In this document: in pieces, positions 1 to 6,995 of the stretch
How the letters are laid out: each line of letters starts with the position of its first letter
Numbering within the stretch: the first letter of the stretch is position 1
Notes under the pieces: model-generated
What the model was told of the DNA's origin: nothing
Database searches by the model: none
What the model saw: the letters and a program-made list of their open reading frames with translations, nothing else
Position numbers and translations under genes: made by a program
Assembly: GCA_002369325.1 (NCBI GenBank)
Contig: DFDU01000079.1
Span: forward strand, 1 to 12,959
DNA from: Lachnospiraceae bacterium UBA3820
Lineage (GTDB): Bacteria > Bacillota > Clostridia > Lachnospirales > Lachnospiraceae
Direction of reading: 5' to 3'
Length of the DNA stretch: 12,959 nucleotides

Positions 1-620
1 AACTGGGTAAATACGTTGTTCCAGACTTCCATATATCTGTCACAATCACAGCCAACCTTACAATCAGGCTTACCGCATCCGTATTTCTCTCCTCTGTCAT
101 AATAAATCTCCGAACACGGACCGCAAGGACCCGCACCATGCTCCCAGAAATTATCCTCCTTACCGAATTTGAAAATTCGATCTGCAGGAATACCTACTTC
201 CTTGTTCCATATATCAAATGCTTCATCATCATCAAGATATACAGAAGGATATAATCTGTCTGCATCAAGTCCTACAACCTCTGTCAAAAACTCCCAGCTC
301 CAGGCTATAGCTTCATGTTTAAAATAATCACCAAATGAAAAGTTACCGAGCATTTCGAAAAAAGTACCATGTCTTGCGGTTTTTCCGACATTCTCGATAT
401 CTCCCGTTCTGATACACTTCTGACAGGTAGTCACTCTTCTTCTTGGCGGTATCTCCTGTCCGGTAAAATAAGGCTTTAACGGTGCCATTCCGGCATTTAT
501 AAGCAATAAGCTGTTATCATTATGCGGAATCAATGAAAAGCTCTTCATCTTAAGATGTCCCTTGCTTTCAAAGAAATCCAGATACATGGTTCTTAATTCG
601 TTTACTCCATAATTCTTCAC
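1..620 (-). CDS. alaS: Alanyl-tRNA synthetase, N-terminal part (cut by window edge)
   Basis: This class II synthetase charges tRNA-Ala with alanine in the cytoplasm. Only the first 206 codons are present; the gene runs off the left edge. The visible part is the catalytic core: the early INAGMAPLKPYFTGQ stretch (residues 41-55), the family-typical TCQKCIRTGDIENVGKTARHG run (65-85), then FFEMLGNFSFGDYFK (87-101), and the CGPCSEIYYDRG segment (166-177). A cysteine-rich patch follows at about 182-193. The start is a GTG at 620, chosen because GGAGG lies 8 nt upstream and the product then begins at the usual place (V/M-KNYGVNELR). It starts 18 nt after the stop of a small membrane-protein gene, so there is no room for a T-box leader directly in front. 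It may be co-transcribed with the upstream genes. Identification is secure; the C-terminal editing and C-Ala domains lie outside the window. Confidence 0.97.
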   Translation of the reverse strand, partial: MKNYGVNELRTMYLDFFESKGHLKMKSFSLIPHNDNSLLLINAGMAPLKPYFTGQEIPPRRRVTTCQKCIRTGDIENVGKTARHGTFFEMLGNFSFGDYFKHEAIAWSWEFLTEVVGLDADRLYPSVYLDDDEAFDIWNKEVGIPADRIFKFGKEDNFWEHGAGPCGPCSEIYYDRGEKYGCGKPDCKVGCDCDRYMEVWNNVFTQ

Positions 621-638
621 GATTATATCCTCCGGTGT

Positions 639-788
639 TTATTTGTTGCTACCGTTATCGGCAGCTTCTATATTTTCATCTTTTCTTTTTCTTAAAATCT
701 TGCCAACCTGAATACCCAAAAAGGCACATACTATCATGGCAACAAATTTAATTACATAAGTTAATATCTCTGTTAATAAAGCACTCAT
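639..788 (-). CDS. Small single-span membrane protein, function unknown (49 aa)
   Basis: I do not recognise this gene. It encodes 49 residues: a short N-terminus (MSALLTEI), one hydrophobic segment of about 20 residues (roughly 8-27, ILTYVIKFVAMIVCAFLGIQ), then a basic stretch KILRKRKDE and an acidic, polar tail ending ADNGSNK. The positive charges after the hydrophobic segment suggest an N-out, C-in single-pass membrane protein. An AGGAGG ribosome binding site 7 nt before the ATG supports real translation. It sits between hisIE and alaS with 18-nt gaps on both sides, so it is probably co-transcribed with both. The sequence gives no catalytic motif and no pointer to a role. It is too short to be sure of without homologues, but start signal, spacing and composition all fit a real gene. 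Confidence 0.7.
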   Translation of the reverse strand: MSALLTEILTYVIKFVAMIVCAFLGIQVGKILRKRKDENIEAADNGSNK

Positions 789-806
789 ACAAATACCTCC
801 TGATTT

Positions 807-2069
807 TTATCTTCTATCTGCAAGTTCCTTTATAACTTCATTCCATGTAACTCCTCTTTCAACCATAAGTACCATAAGATGATAAAGGAAATCGGCAATT
901 TCATATTTTATTTCCTCAGGATCCGGATTCTTTGATGCTATTATTATCTCGGCAGCTTCCTCTCCGACTTTTTTAAGGATCTTATCAATTCCTTTATCAA
1001 AAAGATAATTTGTATAAGAACCTTCCTTTGGATTTGATCTTCTGTCCTCTATAATTGCATATTCTTCAAGGAATACCTTAAGCGGATTGGTATCATCATA
1101 TTCTTTCTTAATAAGATCTTTAAAGAAGCATGTTCTGCTTCCTGTATGGCATGCAGCACCAATCTGAGAAACCTTTGCAAGAATCGTATCATTGTCACAA
1201 TCTATTGTAAGTGACTTAACAAACTGGAAATGACCGCTTGTCTCACCCTTAGTCCATAGCTCTTGTCTGCTTCTGCTGTAGTAAGTCATTCTGCCTGTTT
1301 CGATGGTTTTATTAAATGCCTCTTCATTCATATAGGCCATCATCAAAACTTCTGAGGTTTTATAATGCTGGACAATAACAGGTATAAGACCATCCGAATT
1401 AAGCTTGAATTCCGAAAAATCAAGCGAACTTTCAAACAAATTAACAGGAATATTTTTCGCCTTACAAGCCTGCTTAATTTCCATAATATCATGCTGCTTA
1501 AGATTATATAAGCTGATTGTTTCGGCATTTGTTGCTTTAAGCATATCGGAAATCTCCGAAGAATCGGTTGAAAATGTCGAAGCAACAACCGGTAAACCGA
1601 CTTCTGTACGTATTTTGTTTACAAGTTCTACATAATTATCCACTTTATTATTATGAATTAAAAGAAGCTCACCCGCACCGGCACGTTTAAGTGCTTTACC
1701 GTACTCAACAGGATTCTCACAATCCGAAAGATCTATGGTTACGATTAATCTTTCCGAACCGAATCTGTCGGAAGCTTCCTTGACAATATCAATATTTTCA
1801 AGCGGAGCGGTTTTCATGCAAACCTTAGATGCACCGGCATATAGAAGCTTCTTGATATCTTCAAGTCTTCTTACTCCACCGCAGGCAATAAGCGGTATAT
1901 CAAGCTGTCTTGTAATCTCTTTAATGGTTGCTATATTTTTATCAATATCTTCCCTTGCACATGAGCTGTCGAAAAAAGCAATTTCATCAGCTCCCGCATC
2001 ATTGTAAAATAACGCTTCTTCCAAAGGATTATCCAATGAAAGACAAGGTATTATCTTTTTGTATCCCAT
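807..2069 (-). CDS. hisIE: HisF-like domain fused to HisI-HisE (phosphoribosyl-AMP cyclohydrolase / phosphoribosyl-ATP pyrophosphatase)
   Basis: This 420-residue protein has three parts. Residues about 216-325 are HisI, which opens the purine ring of PR-AMP; its metal sites are intact (D290, D292, D294 and C291, C307, C314, spaced 16 and 7 residues as in known HisI). Residues about 330-420 are HisE, which removes pyrophosphate from PR-ATP (KVGEEAAEIIIASKN at 367-381 and EIADFLYHL at 390-398). Bacterial HisIE is usually only about 200 residues. The extra first 212 residues resemble the HisF barrel (KKIIPCL, AGADEIAFFD, IACGGVRRLED, VTID). The HisF catalytic Asp of strand 1 is Ser here (S11), while the second catalytic Asp appears kept (D113). 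The usual DRDGT loop and the later SGG phosphate loop are replaced (HNNKVDN, ASTFST). The barrel is therefore probably not a working cyclase. GGAGG precedes the ATG, and the gene starts 12 nt after hisB. Confidence 0.95.
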   Translation of the reverse strand: MGYKKIIPCLSLDNPLEEALFYNDAGADEIAFFDSSCAREDIDKNIATIKEITRQLDIPLIACGGVRRLEDIKKLLYAGASKVCMKTAPLENIDIVKEASDRFGSERLIVTIDLSDCENPVEYGKALKRAGAGELLLIHNNKVDNYVELVNKIRTEVGLPVVASTFSTDSSEISDMLKATNAETISLYNLKQHDIMEIKQACKAKNIPVNLFESSLDFSEFKLNSDGLIPVIVQHYKTSEVLMMAYMNEEAFNKTIETGRMTYYSRSRQELWTKGETSGHFQFVKSLTIDCDNDTILAKVSQIGAACHTGSRTCFFKDLIKKEYDDTNPLKVFLEEYAIIEDRRSNPKEGSYTNYLFDKGIDKILKKVGEEAAEIIIASKNPDPEEIKYEIADFLYHLMVLMVERGVTWNEVIKELADRR

Positions 2070-2081
2070 TTTTTTCCTCCC

Positions 2082-2675
2082 TTACAGACTTCCTTTTGTT
2101 GAAAGAACTTTTCCGTTTAATCTGTCATTATATCCGGTTGCTATATCAAGAGCCTTTGCGAAGGCTTTAAAAGCCGCCTCAATTAAATGATGATTATTTT
2201 CACCTGAAATTTGTTTTAAATGTATATTCATACCGGCACTGTAGGAAACTGCATAGAAAAACTCTTTTACCATCTCAGTATCCATATATCCGACTTTTTC
2301 AGTTGTGAAATTCATGTCAAAGCTAAGATAAGGTCTTCCCGACAAATCTATTGCACAAAGAACAAGGGCATCATCCATAGGAAGCATAAATGAACCGAAT
2401 CTTTCGATTCCTTCCTTATCTCCCAATGCTTTGGCTATTGCCTTACCGAGAACTATTCCGGTATCTTCGATTGTATGATGCGAATCGACAATAATATCAC
2501 CGATTGCCTTTACATCAAGATTAAAGAAACCATGTCTTGCAAAGCTGTTAAGCATATGGTCAAAAAAACCTATCCCCGTATCAATATTTGCACTGCCGTT
2601 TCCGTCAATATCAAGCGTAAGTTCAATGTCTGTTTCACTTGTTTTACGCTTTATTGTGGCTGTTCTTTCTGACAT
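2082..2675 (-). CDS. hisB: Imidazoleglycerol-phosphate dehydratase
   Basis: HisB removes water from imidazole glycerol phosphate to give imidazole acetol phosphate, a manganese-dependent cytoplasmic step of histidine synthesis. The 197-residue length is that of the monofunctional enzyme; there is no fused phosphatase domain. The metal-binding and active-site signatures are all visible: GFFDHML (36-42), DSHHTIEDTGI (64-74), LPMDDAL (98-104), GENNHHLIEA (158-167) and the C-terminal LSTKGSL. An AAGGAG site precedes the ATG. The gene lies 69 nt after hisD and 12 nt before hisIE. That 69-nt gap also holds a good-looking internal promoter. Nothing is missing or broken. Confidence 0.98.
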   Translation of the reverse strand: MSERTATIKRKTSETDIELTLDIDGNGSANIDTGIGFFDHMLNSFARHGFFNLDVKAIGDIIVDSHHTIEDTGIVLGKAIAKALGDKEGIERFGSFMLPMDDALVLCAIDLSGRPYLSFDMNFTTEKVGYMDTEMVKEFFYAVSYSAGMNIHLKQISGENNHHLIEAAFKAFAKALDIATGYNDRLNGKVLSTKGSL

Positions 2676-2723
2676 AAAATCACTCCTTAATTATTCTTTG
2701 TTTATTAAAAAACAAGATATAAT

Positions 2724-2752
2724 ATTATAACACTTTTTTATTCATTATTCAA
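2724..2752 (-). promoter_or_regulatory. Candidate internal promoter between hisD and hisB
   Basis: On the minus strand TTGAAT (2752-2747) is followed after exactly 17 nt by TATAAT (2729-2724). The -35 element overlaps the last codons of hisD. It could give hisB, hisIE, the small membrane protein and alaS expression independent of the main his promoter. The region is AT-rich, so chance matches are possible. Confidence 0.4.
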
Positions 2753-4034
2753 ATCTTACTCTTATTGAATTTGCATGTGCCGTAAGCTTTTCCGACTCGG
2801 CAAAAGCAATAATATCCTTTGATACAGGTTCCAGAGCTTCCTTTGAATAATATATAATACTGGATTTTTTAATAAAATCATCAACGGAAAGCGGTGAGAA
2901 GAATTTTGCCGTTCCGTTTGTAGGAAGCACATGATTAGGGCCCGCAAAATAGTCTCCCAAAGGCTCTGAGGAATATTCTCCGAGGAAAATCGCTCCCGCA
3001 TTTTTAATCTTTGTCATAATATCAAACGGATTAGCCGTCACAATTTCAAGATGTTCACTTGCAATCTCGTTAACAGTATCAATTGCATCCTGCATATTTT
3101 CCGCAACAAGTATATATCCGTAATTATCTACGGATTTTCTGATAATTTCTTTTCTGGAAAGAACTTTAATAAACTCTTCCACCTCATCGGAAACCTTATT
3201 TGCAAGCTCAATCGATGTTGTTACAAGTATCGATGAAGCCATCTCATCATGCTCCGCCTGTGACAATAAATCAGCTGCCACATATCTTGGATTTGCTGTT
3301 TCATCGGCAAGAACCATTACCTCACTCGGCCCTGCAACCGAATCGATACTTACATGTCCGAATACCATTCTTTTTGCGAGTGCTACAAATATATTACCGG
3401 GACCAACAATTTTATCAACCTTTGGAACGCTTTCGGTTCCGTAAGCAAGGGCTGCAATTGCCTGAGCTCCGCCGGCCTTTAATATAGTGTCAACACCGGC
3501 TTCATTTGCAGCAACAAGTGTCATATCATAAACCTTACCTTCTGCATTGCAAGGTGTGGTCATTATTATTTCCCTAACACCCGCAACTTTGGCAGGAATA
3601 ACATTCATAAGTACCGATGAAGGATAAACAGCCTTTCCGCCCGGAACATAAACACCGACCTTTTCAAGCGGTGTAACCTTTTGACCAAGCATGATCCCCT
3701 TATCTTCGGAATCAAACCAGCTAAATTGCTTTTGCTTTTCGTGATAAGTTTTAATGTTATTAATAGCCTTTCTTATAACCTCAACAAGCTCTTTATCCAC
3801 TCTTGTATATGCATCCTCTATCTCTTCTTTAGTAACCTTTATATTTGATGCATTAATTTTTGCCTTATCAAACTTTTCGGTATATTTGAACAAAGCAGCA
3901 TCTTTATTTACATGAATATCTTCAACTATATCCTTTACAATAGCTTCATACTCACCGAAATTGTCAGGGCTTCTCTTTAATAAATTATTCAATATATCTT
4001 TTTTTGTATCTTCAGTAAGTTTAACAATTCGCAT
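2745..4034 (-). CDS. hisD: Histidinol dehydrogenase
   Basis: HisD oxidises L-histidinol to L-histidine in two NAD-dependent steps, the last reactions of the pathway. The protein is 429 residues, the normal length. Zinc ligands known from the E. coli enzyme are in place: Q259 and H262 (in LLSQAEHDEM), D361 (in PLGDYF) and H420 (in TAHANSIR). The catalytic Glu-His pair is E327-H328 in ASEHLEI. Other family runs are VGVYVPGGKAVYPSSVLMN (126-144), GGAQAIAALAYGT (188-200), KIVGPGNIFV (208-217) and DSVAGPSE (231-238). A GGAGG site lies 7 nt before the ATG. The gene is in the his operon, 85 nt downstream of hisG. No defect is visible. Confidence 0.98.
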   Translation of the reverse strand: MRIVKLTEDTKKDILNNLLKRSPDNFGEYEAIVKDIVEDIHVNKDAALFKYTEKFDKAKINASNIKVTKEEIEDAYTRVDKELVEVIRKAINNIKTYHEKQKQFSWFDSEDKGIMLGQKVTPLEKVGVYVPGGKAVYPSSVLMNVIPAKVAGVREIIMTTPCNAEGKVYDMTLVAANEAGVDTILKAGGAQAIAALAYGTESVPKVDKIVGPGNIFVALAKRMVFGHVSIDSVAGPSEVMVLADETANPRYVAADLLSQAEHDEMASSILVTTSIELANKVSDEVEEFIKVLSRKEIIRKSVDNYGYILVAENMQDAIDTVNEIASEHLEIVTANPFDIMTKIKNAGAIFLGEYSSEPLGDYFAGPNHVLPTNGTAKFFSPLSVDDFIKKSSIIYYSKEALEPVSKDIIAFAESEKLTAHANSIRVRFE

Positions 4035-4119
4035 TTCTCGTCCTCCATAATATCATTTTCAAATCAAAATATAATCATTTGCAAAACCTTGTTAACATAA
4101 TTTGTTTATGGTGAATATA

Positions 4120-4767
4120 TTATTCTTTTTCATTTATAAGCTTGTTTAATTCATCAAGAATCTTTCTGATTCGTTCATGCTCCATTTTTAAGCTTACCTG
4201 ATTTACAACTACTCTAGCCGACAACGGACATATTTCTTCAAGCACTTCAAGTCCGTTCTCACGAAGTGTCGAACCTGTCTCAACTATATCAACTATAACT
4301 TCCGACAAATCAACAATGGGTGCAAGCTCAACCGAACCGTTAAGCTTAATTATTTCAACGGTCTGATTTTTCTTGTTCTGGAAATAATCCTTCGCTATAT
4401 TCGGATATTTGCTGGCAACTCTTATTATCTCATTTTTACTTAAAAGCTCCTTGGCCGATGCAGGTCCGCAAACACACATACGGCATTTTCCAAATCCAAG
4501 ATCCATAACCTCATAAAGATTACGACCTTCTTCAAGAATTGTATCTTTTCCGACAACTCCCACATCCGCAGCTCCGTATTCTACATAAGTCGGTACATCC
4601 GAAGCCTTGGCAAGGAAAAATTTAATTTTATGTTCTTCGTTTGTAAATATAAGCTTTCTTGTATCAGGGTCTTTCACCTCTTCACAGGTTATACCCATTT
4701 TTTCAAACAATTCCAAAGTTTTTTTAGCAAGCCTGCCCTTGGCAAGAGCAAAGGTTAAATATCTCAT
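4120..4767 (-). CDS. hisG: ATP phosphoribosyltransferase, catalytic subunit (short form)
   Basis: HisG joins ATP to PRPP to make phosphoribosyl-ATP, the committed step of histidine synthesis. At 215 residues this is the short form, which lacks the C-terminal regulatory ACT-like domain and needs the HisZ partner for activity and histidine feedback. The partner gene lies directly upstream, which fits. Visible motifs are ALAKGRL (7-13), the substrate-loop region DVPTYVEYGAADVGVVGKD (57-75) and the PRPP-binding signature VETGSTLRENGL (162-173). A GAGG site sits 8 nt before the ATG. The gene starts 36 nt after hisZ, with no terminator between them. Confidence 0.98.
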   Translation of the reverse strand: MRYLTFALAKGRLAKKTLELFEKMGITCEEVKDPDTRKLIFTNEEHKIKFFLAKASDVPTYVEYGAADVGVVGKDTILEEGRNLYEVMDLGFGKCRMCVCGPASAKELLSKNEIIRVASKYPNIAKDYFQNKKNQTVEIIKLNGSVELAPIVDLSEVIVDIVETGSTLRENGLEVLEEICPLSARVVVNQVSLKMEHERIRKILDELNKLINEKE

Positions 4768-4803
4768 ATAATTATCCTCACAGATTAAAATTTATGTCTT
4801 ATT

Positions 4804-6066
4804 CTAAAAACTTTTTAAAGTCTTTATATCAGTCTCGGTTACATTATCATTTATAAGCGAATAAATATCCAGCTTCTCGTCTTCCTTTACGACATATACA
4901 CCCGAGAAACGAAGTTTTTTTGCATAATCAAGATATTCTTCAATATTATGCTTTTCGGATTTTCTGATAAGCTCTATCTTTTTATTCTTACCTCTGTAAT
5001 ATGATGCAAGCTCTATTGCATTTTTTTGCTGCTCTCTTTCATAAAGAATAAGAATATTTGAATAATCAAGCTCAATTTCGATTTTATTTCTGGAAATGGC
5101 GCTCATAAGCTCATCAACATAAATCGCAAATCCGACAGCCGGTGCGTCCTTACCGAATTGAGACATAAGATTGTTATATCTTCCACCCTTAACAATCGCA
5201 TCGCCGGTACCGTATGTATATCCTCTGAATATAATTCCGGTATAATAGTTATATCTGTTGATCATGCTAAGATCAAAGCTTACATATTCTTCGAATCCAT
5301 ATGCAAAAAGCGCATTATATACACGTTTCATACGCTCTATAGCTTCAATCGAGCGACTGTTGTTTACAAGTTTTTCCGCTCTGTCAAGCATATCCAGACC
5401 GCCAAATAACATATTAAAGCCTGAAATGGCATTTTTCGTATTTTCATCAATATCAAGTCCCGATACAAATTCGGTTAATCCAAAGAAATTTTTCAAATGG
5501 ATAAGCTCTCTTATTCTGTCTTCAGTTTCTTTATCTATTCCGGCTTCTTCAATTATTCCCTTAAAATAATCTATCTCGCCGATTTCTATTTGAAATTCCT
5601 TTAATCCTACTTCCTTTAAACAGCTTATAACGCATGCTATTATCTCCGCATCGGCAGCAGAACTGTCATCGTTAACAAGTTCTCCGCCCACCTGAGTAAA
5701 CTCATTAAGTTTTCCCTGGTGCAAAGGTGCATTGGTAAATGTATTACCGCTGTAGCAAAGTCTTATCGGAAGCTCTTCATCGGCATAATACTTGGCAACA
5801 CATCTTGCCACGCTCGGAGTCATATCCGGTCTTAAAACAAGCGTGTTATTATTACGGTCAAAGAATTTATACATTTCATTTGACGGCGCCGAACCCTTGT
5901 CCATATTAAAAATATCAAAAAATTCAAATGATGGAGTTGATATATCCTGATAGCTGTATAATTCAAGGACATGATGAATATGCTCTAAAACCTTTAGCTT
6001 TCTTTTACATTCTAAGTCGTATATATCCCTGACACCTTCAGGGGTATGTAAGAGTTTTTCGTTCAT
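4804..6066 (-). CDS. hisZ: ATP phosphoribosyltransferase regulatory subunit HisZ
   Basis: HisZ is a histidyl-tRNA synthetase paralogue that does not charge tRNA; it binds short HisG and passes on histidine feedback. The class II synthetase fold is recognisable: LLHTPEGVRDIY near the N-terminus, the motif 2 region FFDRNNNTLVLRPDMTPSVAR (68-88) and a motif 3-like KGGRYNNLMSQFG (293-305). The synthetase signature RGLDYYTG is altered to NRYNYYTG (270-277), as expected for a non-charging paralogue. A C-terminal domain of about 85 residues resembles the anticodon-binding fold. I place the start at 6066 (420 residues). Its AAGGAG lies 7 nt upstream, whereas an in-frame ATG at 6084 has no ribosome binding site and lies upstream of that AAGGAG. 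It is the first gene of the his operon. The adjacent hisG makes a true HisS unlikely. Confidence 0.94.
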   Translation of the reverse strand: MNEKLLHTPEGVRDIYDLECKRKLKVLEHIHHVLELYSYQDISTPSFEFFDIFNMDKGSAPSNEMYKFFDRNNNTLVLRPDMTPSVARCVAKYYADEELPIRLCYSGNTFTNAPLHQGKLNEFTQVGGELVNDDSSAADAEIIACVISCLKEVGLKEFQIEIGEIDYFKGIIEEAGIDKETEDRIRELIHLKNFFGLTEFVSGLDIDENTKNAISGFNMLFGGLDMLDRAEKLVNNSRSIEAIERMKRVYNALFAYGFEEYVSFDLSMINRYNYYTGIIFRGYTYGTGDAIVKGGRYNNLMSQFGKDAPAVGFAIYVDELMSAISRNKIEIELDYSNILILYEREQQKNAIELASYYRGKNKKIELIRKSEKHNIEEYLDYAKKLRFSGVYVVKEDEKLDIYSLINDNVTETDIKTLKSF

Positions 6067-6067
6067 T

Positions 6068-6136
6068 TCATATCTCCTTGTCATTTTTAATATTAGAAAA
6101 ATTATCCCGAAAAATCATATAAACACTTTCCCGCAT
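6068..6136 (-). other. Possible 22-codon leader ORF before hisZ
   Basis: In the short leader between the predicted his promoter and hisZ there is an ATG-to-TGA frame, reading MRESVYMIFRDN and so on. Its stop ends one base before the hisZ ATG, so it could couple translation to hisZ. It lacks a clear ribosome binding site and contains no histidine codons, so it is not a classical histidine attenuator peptide. It may be a chance frame. Confidence 0.2.
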
Positions 6137-6150
6137 AATTTCAACACCTT

Positions 6151-6178
6151 ATTATACTATAAAATAAGCATTTTTCAA
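6151..6178 (-). promoter_or_regulatory. Promoter of the his operon
   Basis: On the minus strand TTGAAA (6178-6173) and TATAAT (6156-6151) are separated by 16 nt, a near-ideal vegetative promoter. It lies about 85 nt upstream of the chosen hisZ start. The expected leader of roughly 75-80 nt is too short for a T-box riboswitch. Confidence 0.75.
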
Positions 6179-6215
6179 ACAAAAAAAACTAAAAAATAAA
6201 ACTAATCCAAAAAAC

Positions 6216-6229
6216 AGAACATTAGTTTG
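6216..6229 (+). promoter_or_regulatory. SOS box-like LexA operator 1
   Basis: GAAC-ATTA-GTTT fits the Gram-positive LexA operator pattern (GAAC, four bases, GTTC or GTTT). It overlaps the start of the lexA -35 element, suggesting LexA autorepression. Confidence 0.65.
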
Positions 6230-6255
6230 CATTCCGAACAAATGTATGGTATAAT
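6227..6255 (+). promoter_or_regulatory. lexA promoter
   Basis: TTGCAT (6227-6232) and TATAAT (6250-6255) are separated by 17 nt. The -10 element ends 46 nt before the lexA ATG. Two SOS-box-like elements overlap the -35 and spacer. A-rich sequence at about 6180-6200 lies just upstream and could act as an UP-type element. Confidence 0.8.
6235..6248 (+). promoter_or_regulatory. SOS box-like LexA operator 2
   Basis: CGAACAAATGTATG matches the B. subtilis-type SOS box (CGAACRNRYGTTYG) in its left half-site and in GT of the right half. It fills the spacer between the lexA -35 and -10 elements, an ideal position for repression. Confidence 0.7.
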
Positions 6256-6301
6256 ACTTAAGAAATATTGTATATAACTTGATTAAAGGAGGTTTTCATA
6301 T

Positions 6302-6916
6302 ATGGAAGCTTTATCAAATAAACAGCAGGAAATTCTTGAATATATGAAAGAATGTATATTAAAAAAGGGTTATCCGCCCGCAGTAAGGGAAATATGTGAT
6401 GCGGTACATTTAAAATCTACATCTTCCGTACATGCGCATTTGGAAACTCTTGAGGCAAAGGGATACATAAGAAGAGATCCTACTAAACCGAGAGCCATAG
6501 AAATACTTGATGATACCTTTAATCTCACCAGAAGAGAAATTGTAAATGTTCCTATAGTCGGAACCATAACAGCAGGTGAGCCGATACTTGCCGTTGAGAA
6601 CATCGAAGGCTACTTCCCTGTTCCACCTGAATATATAAAGACAAACAAAGAGCTCTTTATGTTAAAGGTCAAGGGTGAAAGCATGATAAATGCCGGTATC
6701 TTTAACGGAGATCTTGTTATGGTCGAAAAAACAGAAACAGCCAGAAATATGGATATCGTTGTTGCGCTTATAGATGATTCTGCCACTGTTAAAACCTTTT
6801 ATAAAGAAGACGGATATATAAGACTTCAGCCTGAAAATGACACTATGGATCCTATTATTGTCAGAGATAATTTATCAATTCTCGGAAAGGTTGTCGGATT
6901 ATTCAGAACATTTTAA
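6302..6916 (+). CDS. lexA: LexA repressor, SOS response regulator
   Basis: LexA represses DNA-damage genes and cleaves itself when stimulated by RecA filaments. The 204-residue length is typical. The N-terminal winged helix-turn-helix covers about 1-70 (GYPPAVREICDAVHLKSTSSVHAHLETL). The autocleavage site is A91-G92 in TITAGEP. The catalytic dyad is S127 (KGESM) and K164 (ATVKTF) in the C-terminal S24-type peptidase domain. AAAGGAGG lies 9 nt before the ATG. It is the only plus-strand gene here, divergent from the his operon and convergent with the obg cluster. Two operator-like sites over its promoter point to autoregulation. It ends with tandem TAA stops followed by a strong terminator. Confidence 0.98.
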   Translation: MEALSNKQQEILEYMKECILKKGYPPAVREICDAVHLKSTSSVHAHLETLEAKGYIRRDPTKPRAIEILDDTFNLTRREIVNVPIVGTITAGEPILAVENIEGYFPVPPEYIKTNKELFMLKVKGESMINAGIFNGDLVMVEKTETARNMDIVVALIDDSATVKTFYKEDGYIRLQPENDTMDPIIVRDNLSILGKVVGLFRTF

Positions 6917-6921
6917 TAAAA

Positions 6922-6963
6922 AGAGGTTGTCATTATGTTGATTCATAAGACAACCTCTCTTTT
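6922..6963. terminator. Bidirectional rho-independent terminator
   Basis: A 10-bp stem AGAGGTTGTC (6922-6931) pairs with GACAACCTCT (6949-6958), continued inward by TTATG/CATAA after one bulged A. The plus strand follows with CTTTTA. On the minus strand the stem is followed by a T run (TTTTTATT). It can end lexA and, from the other side, the 109-residue gene of the converging cluster. Confidence 0.9.
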
Positions 6964-6995
6964 ATATTTGAATATTATTATAAACAACAATTTAA

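Noticed and set aside
1343..1588. Minus-strand frame inside hisIE
   Set aside because: Lies in another frame within a confident gene, with no ribosome binding site.
4035..4119. Weak promoter-like TTAACA-16-TATATT between hisG and hisD
   Set aside because: Poor hexamers in a very AT-rich gap; similar matches are expected by chance.
6067..6084. Longer HisZ start at 6084
   Set aside because: That ATG has no ribosome binding site; the AAGGAG lies between it and the ATG at 6066.
6067..6301. T-box or histidine attenuator before hisZ
   Set aside because: The predicted leader is under 80 nt, there is no T-box core sequence, no run of His codons and no terminator hairpin.
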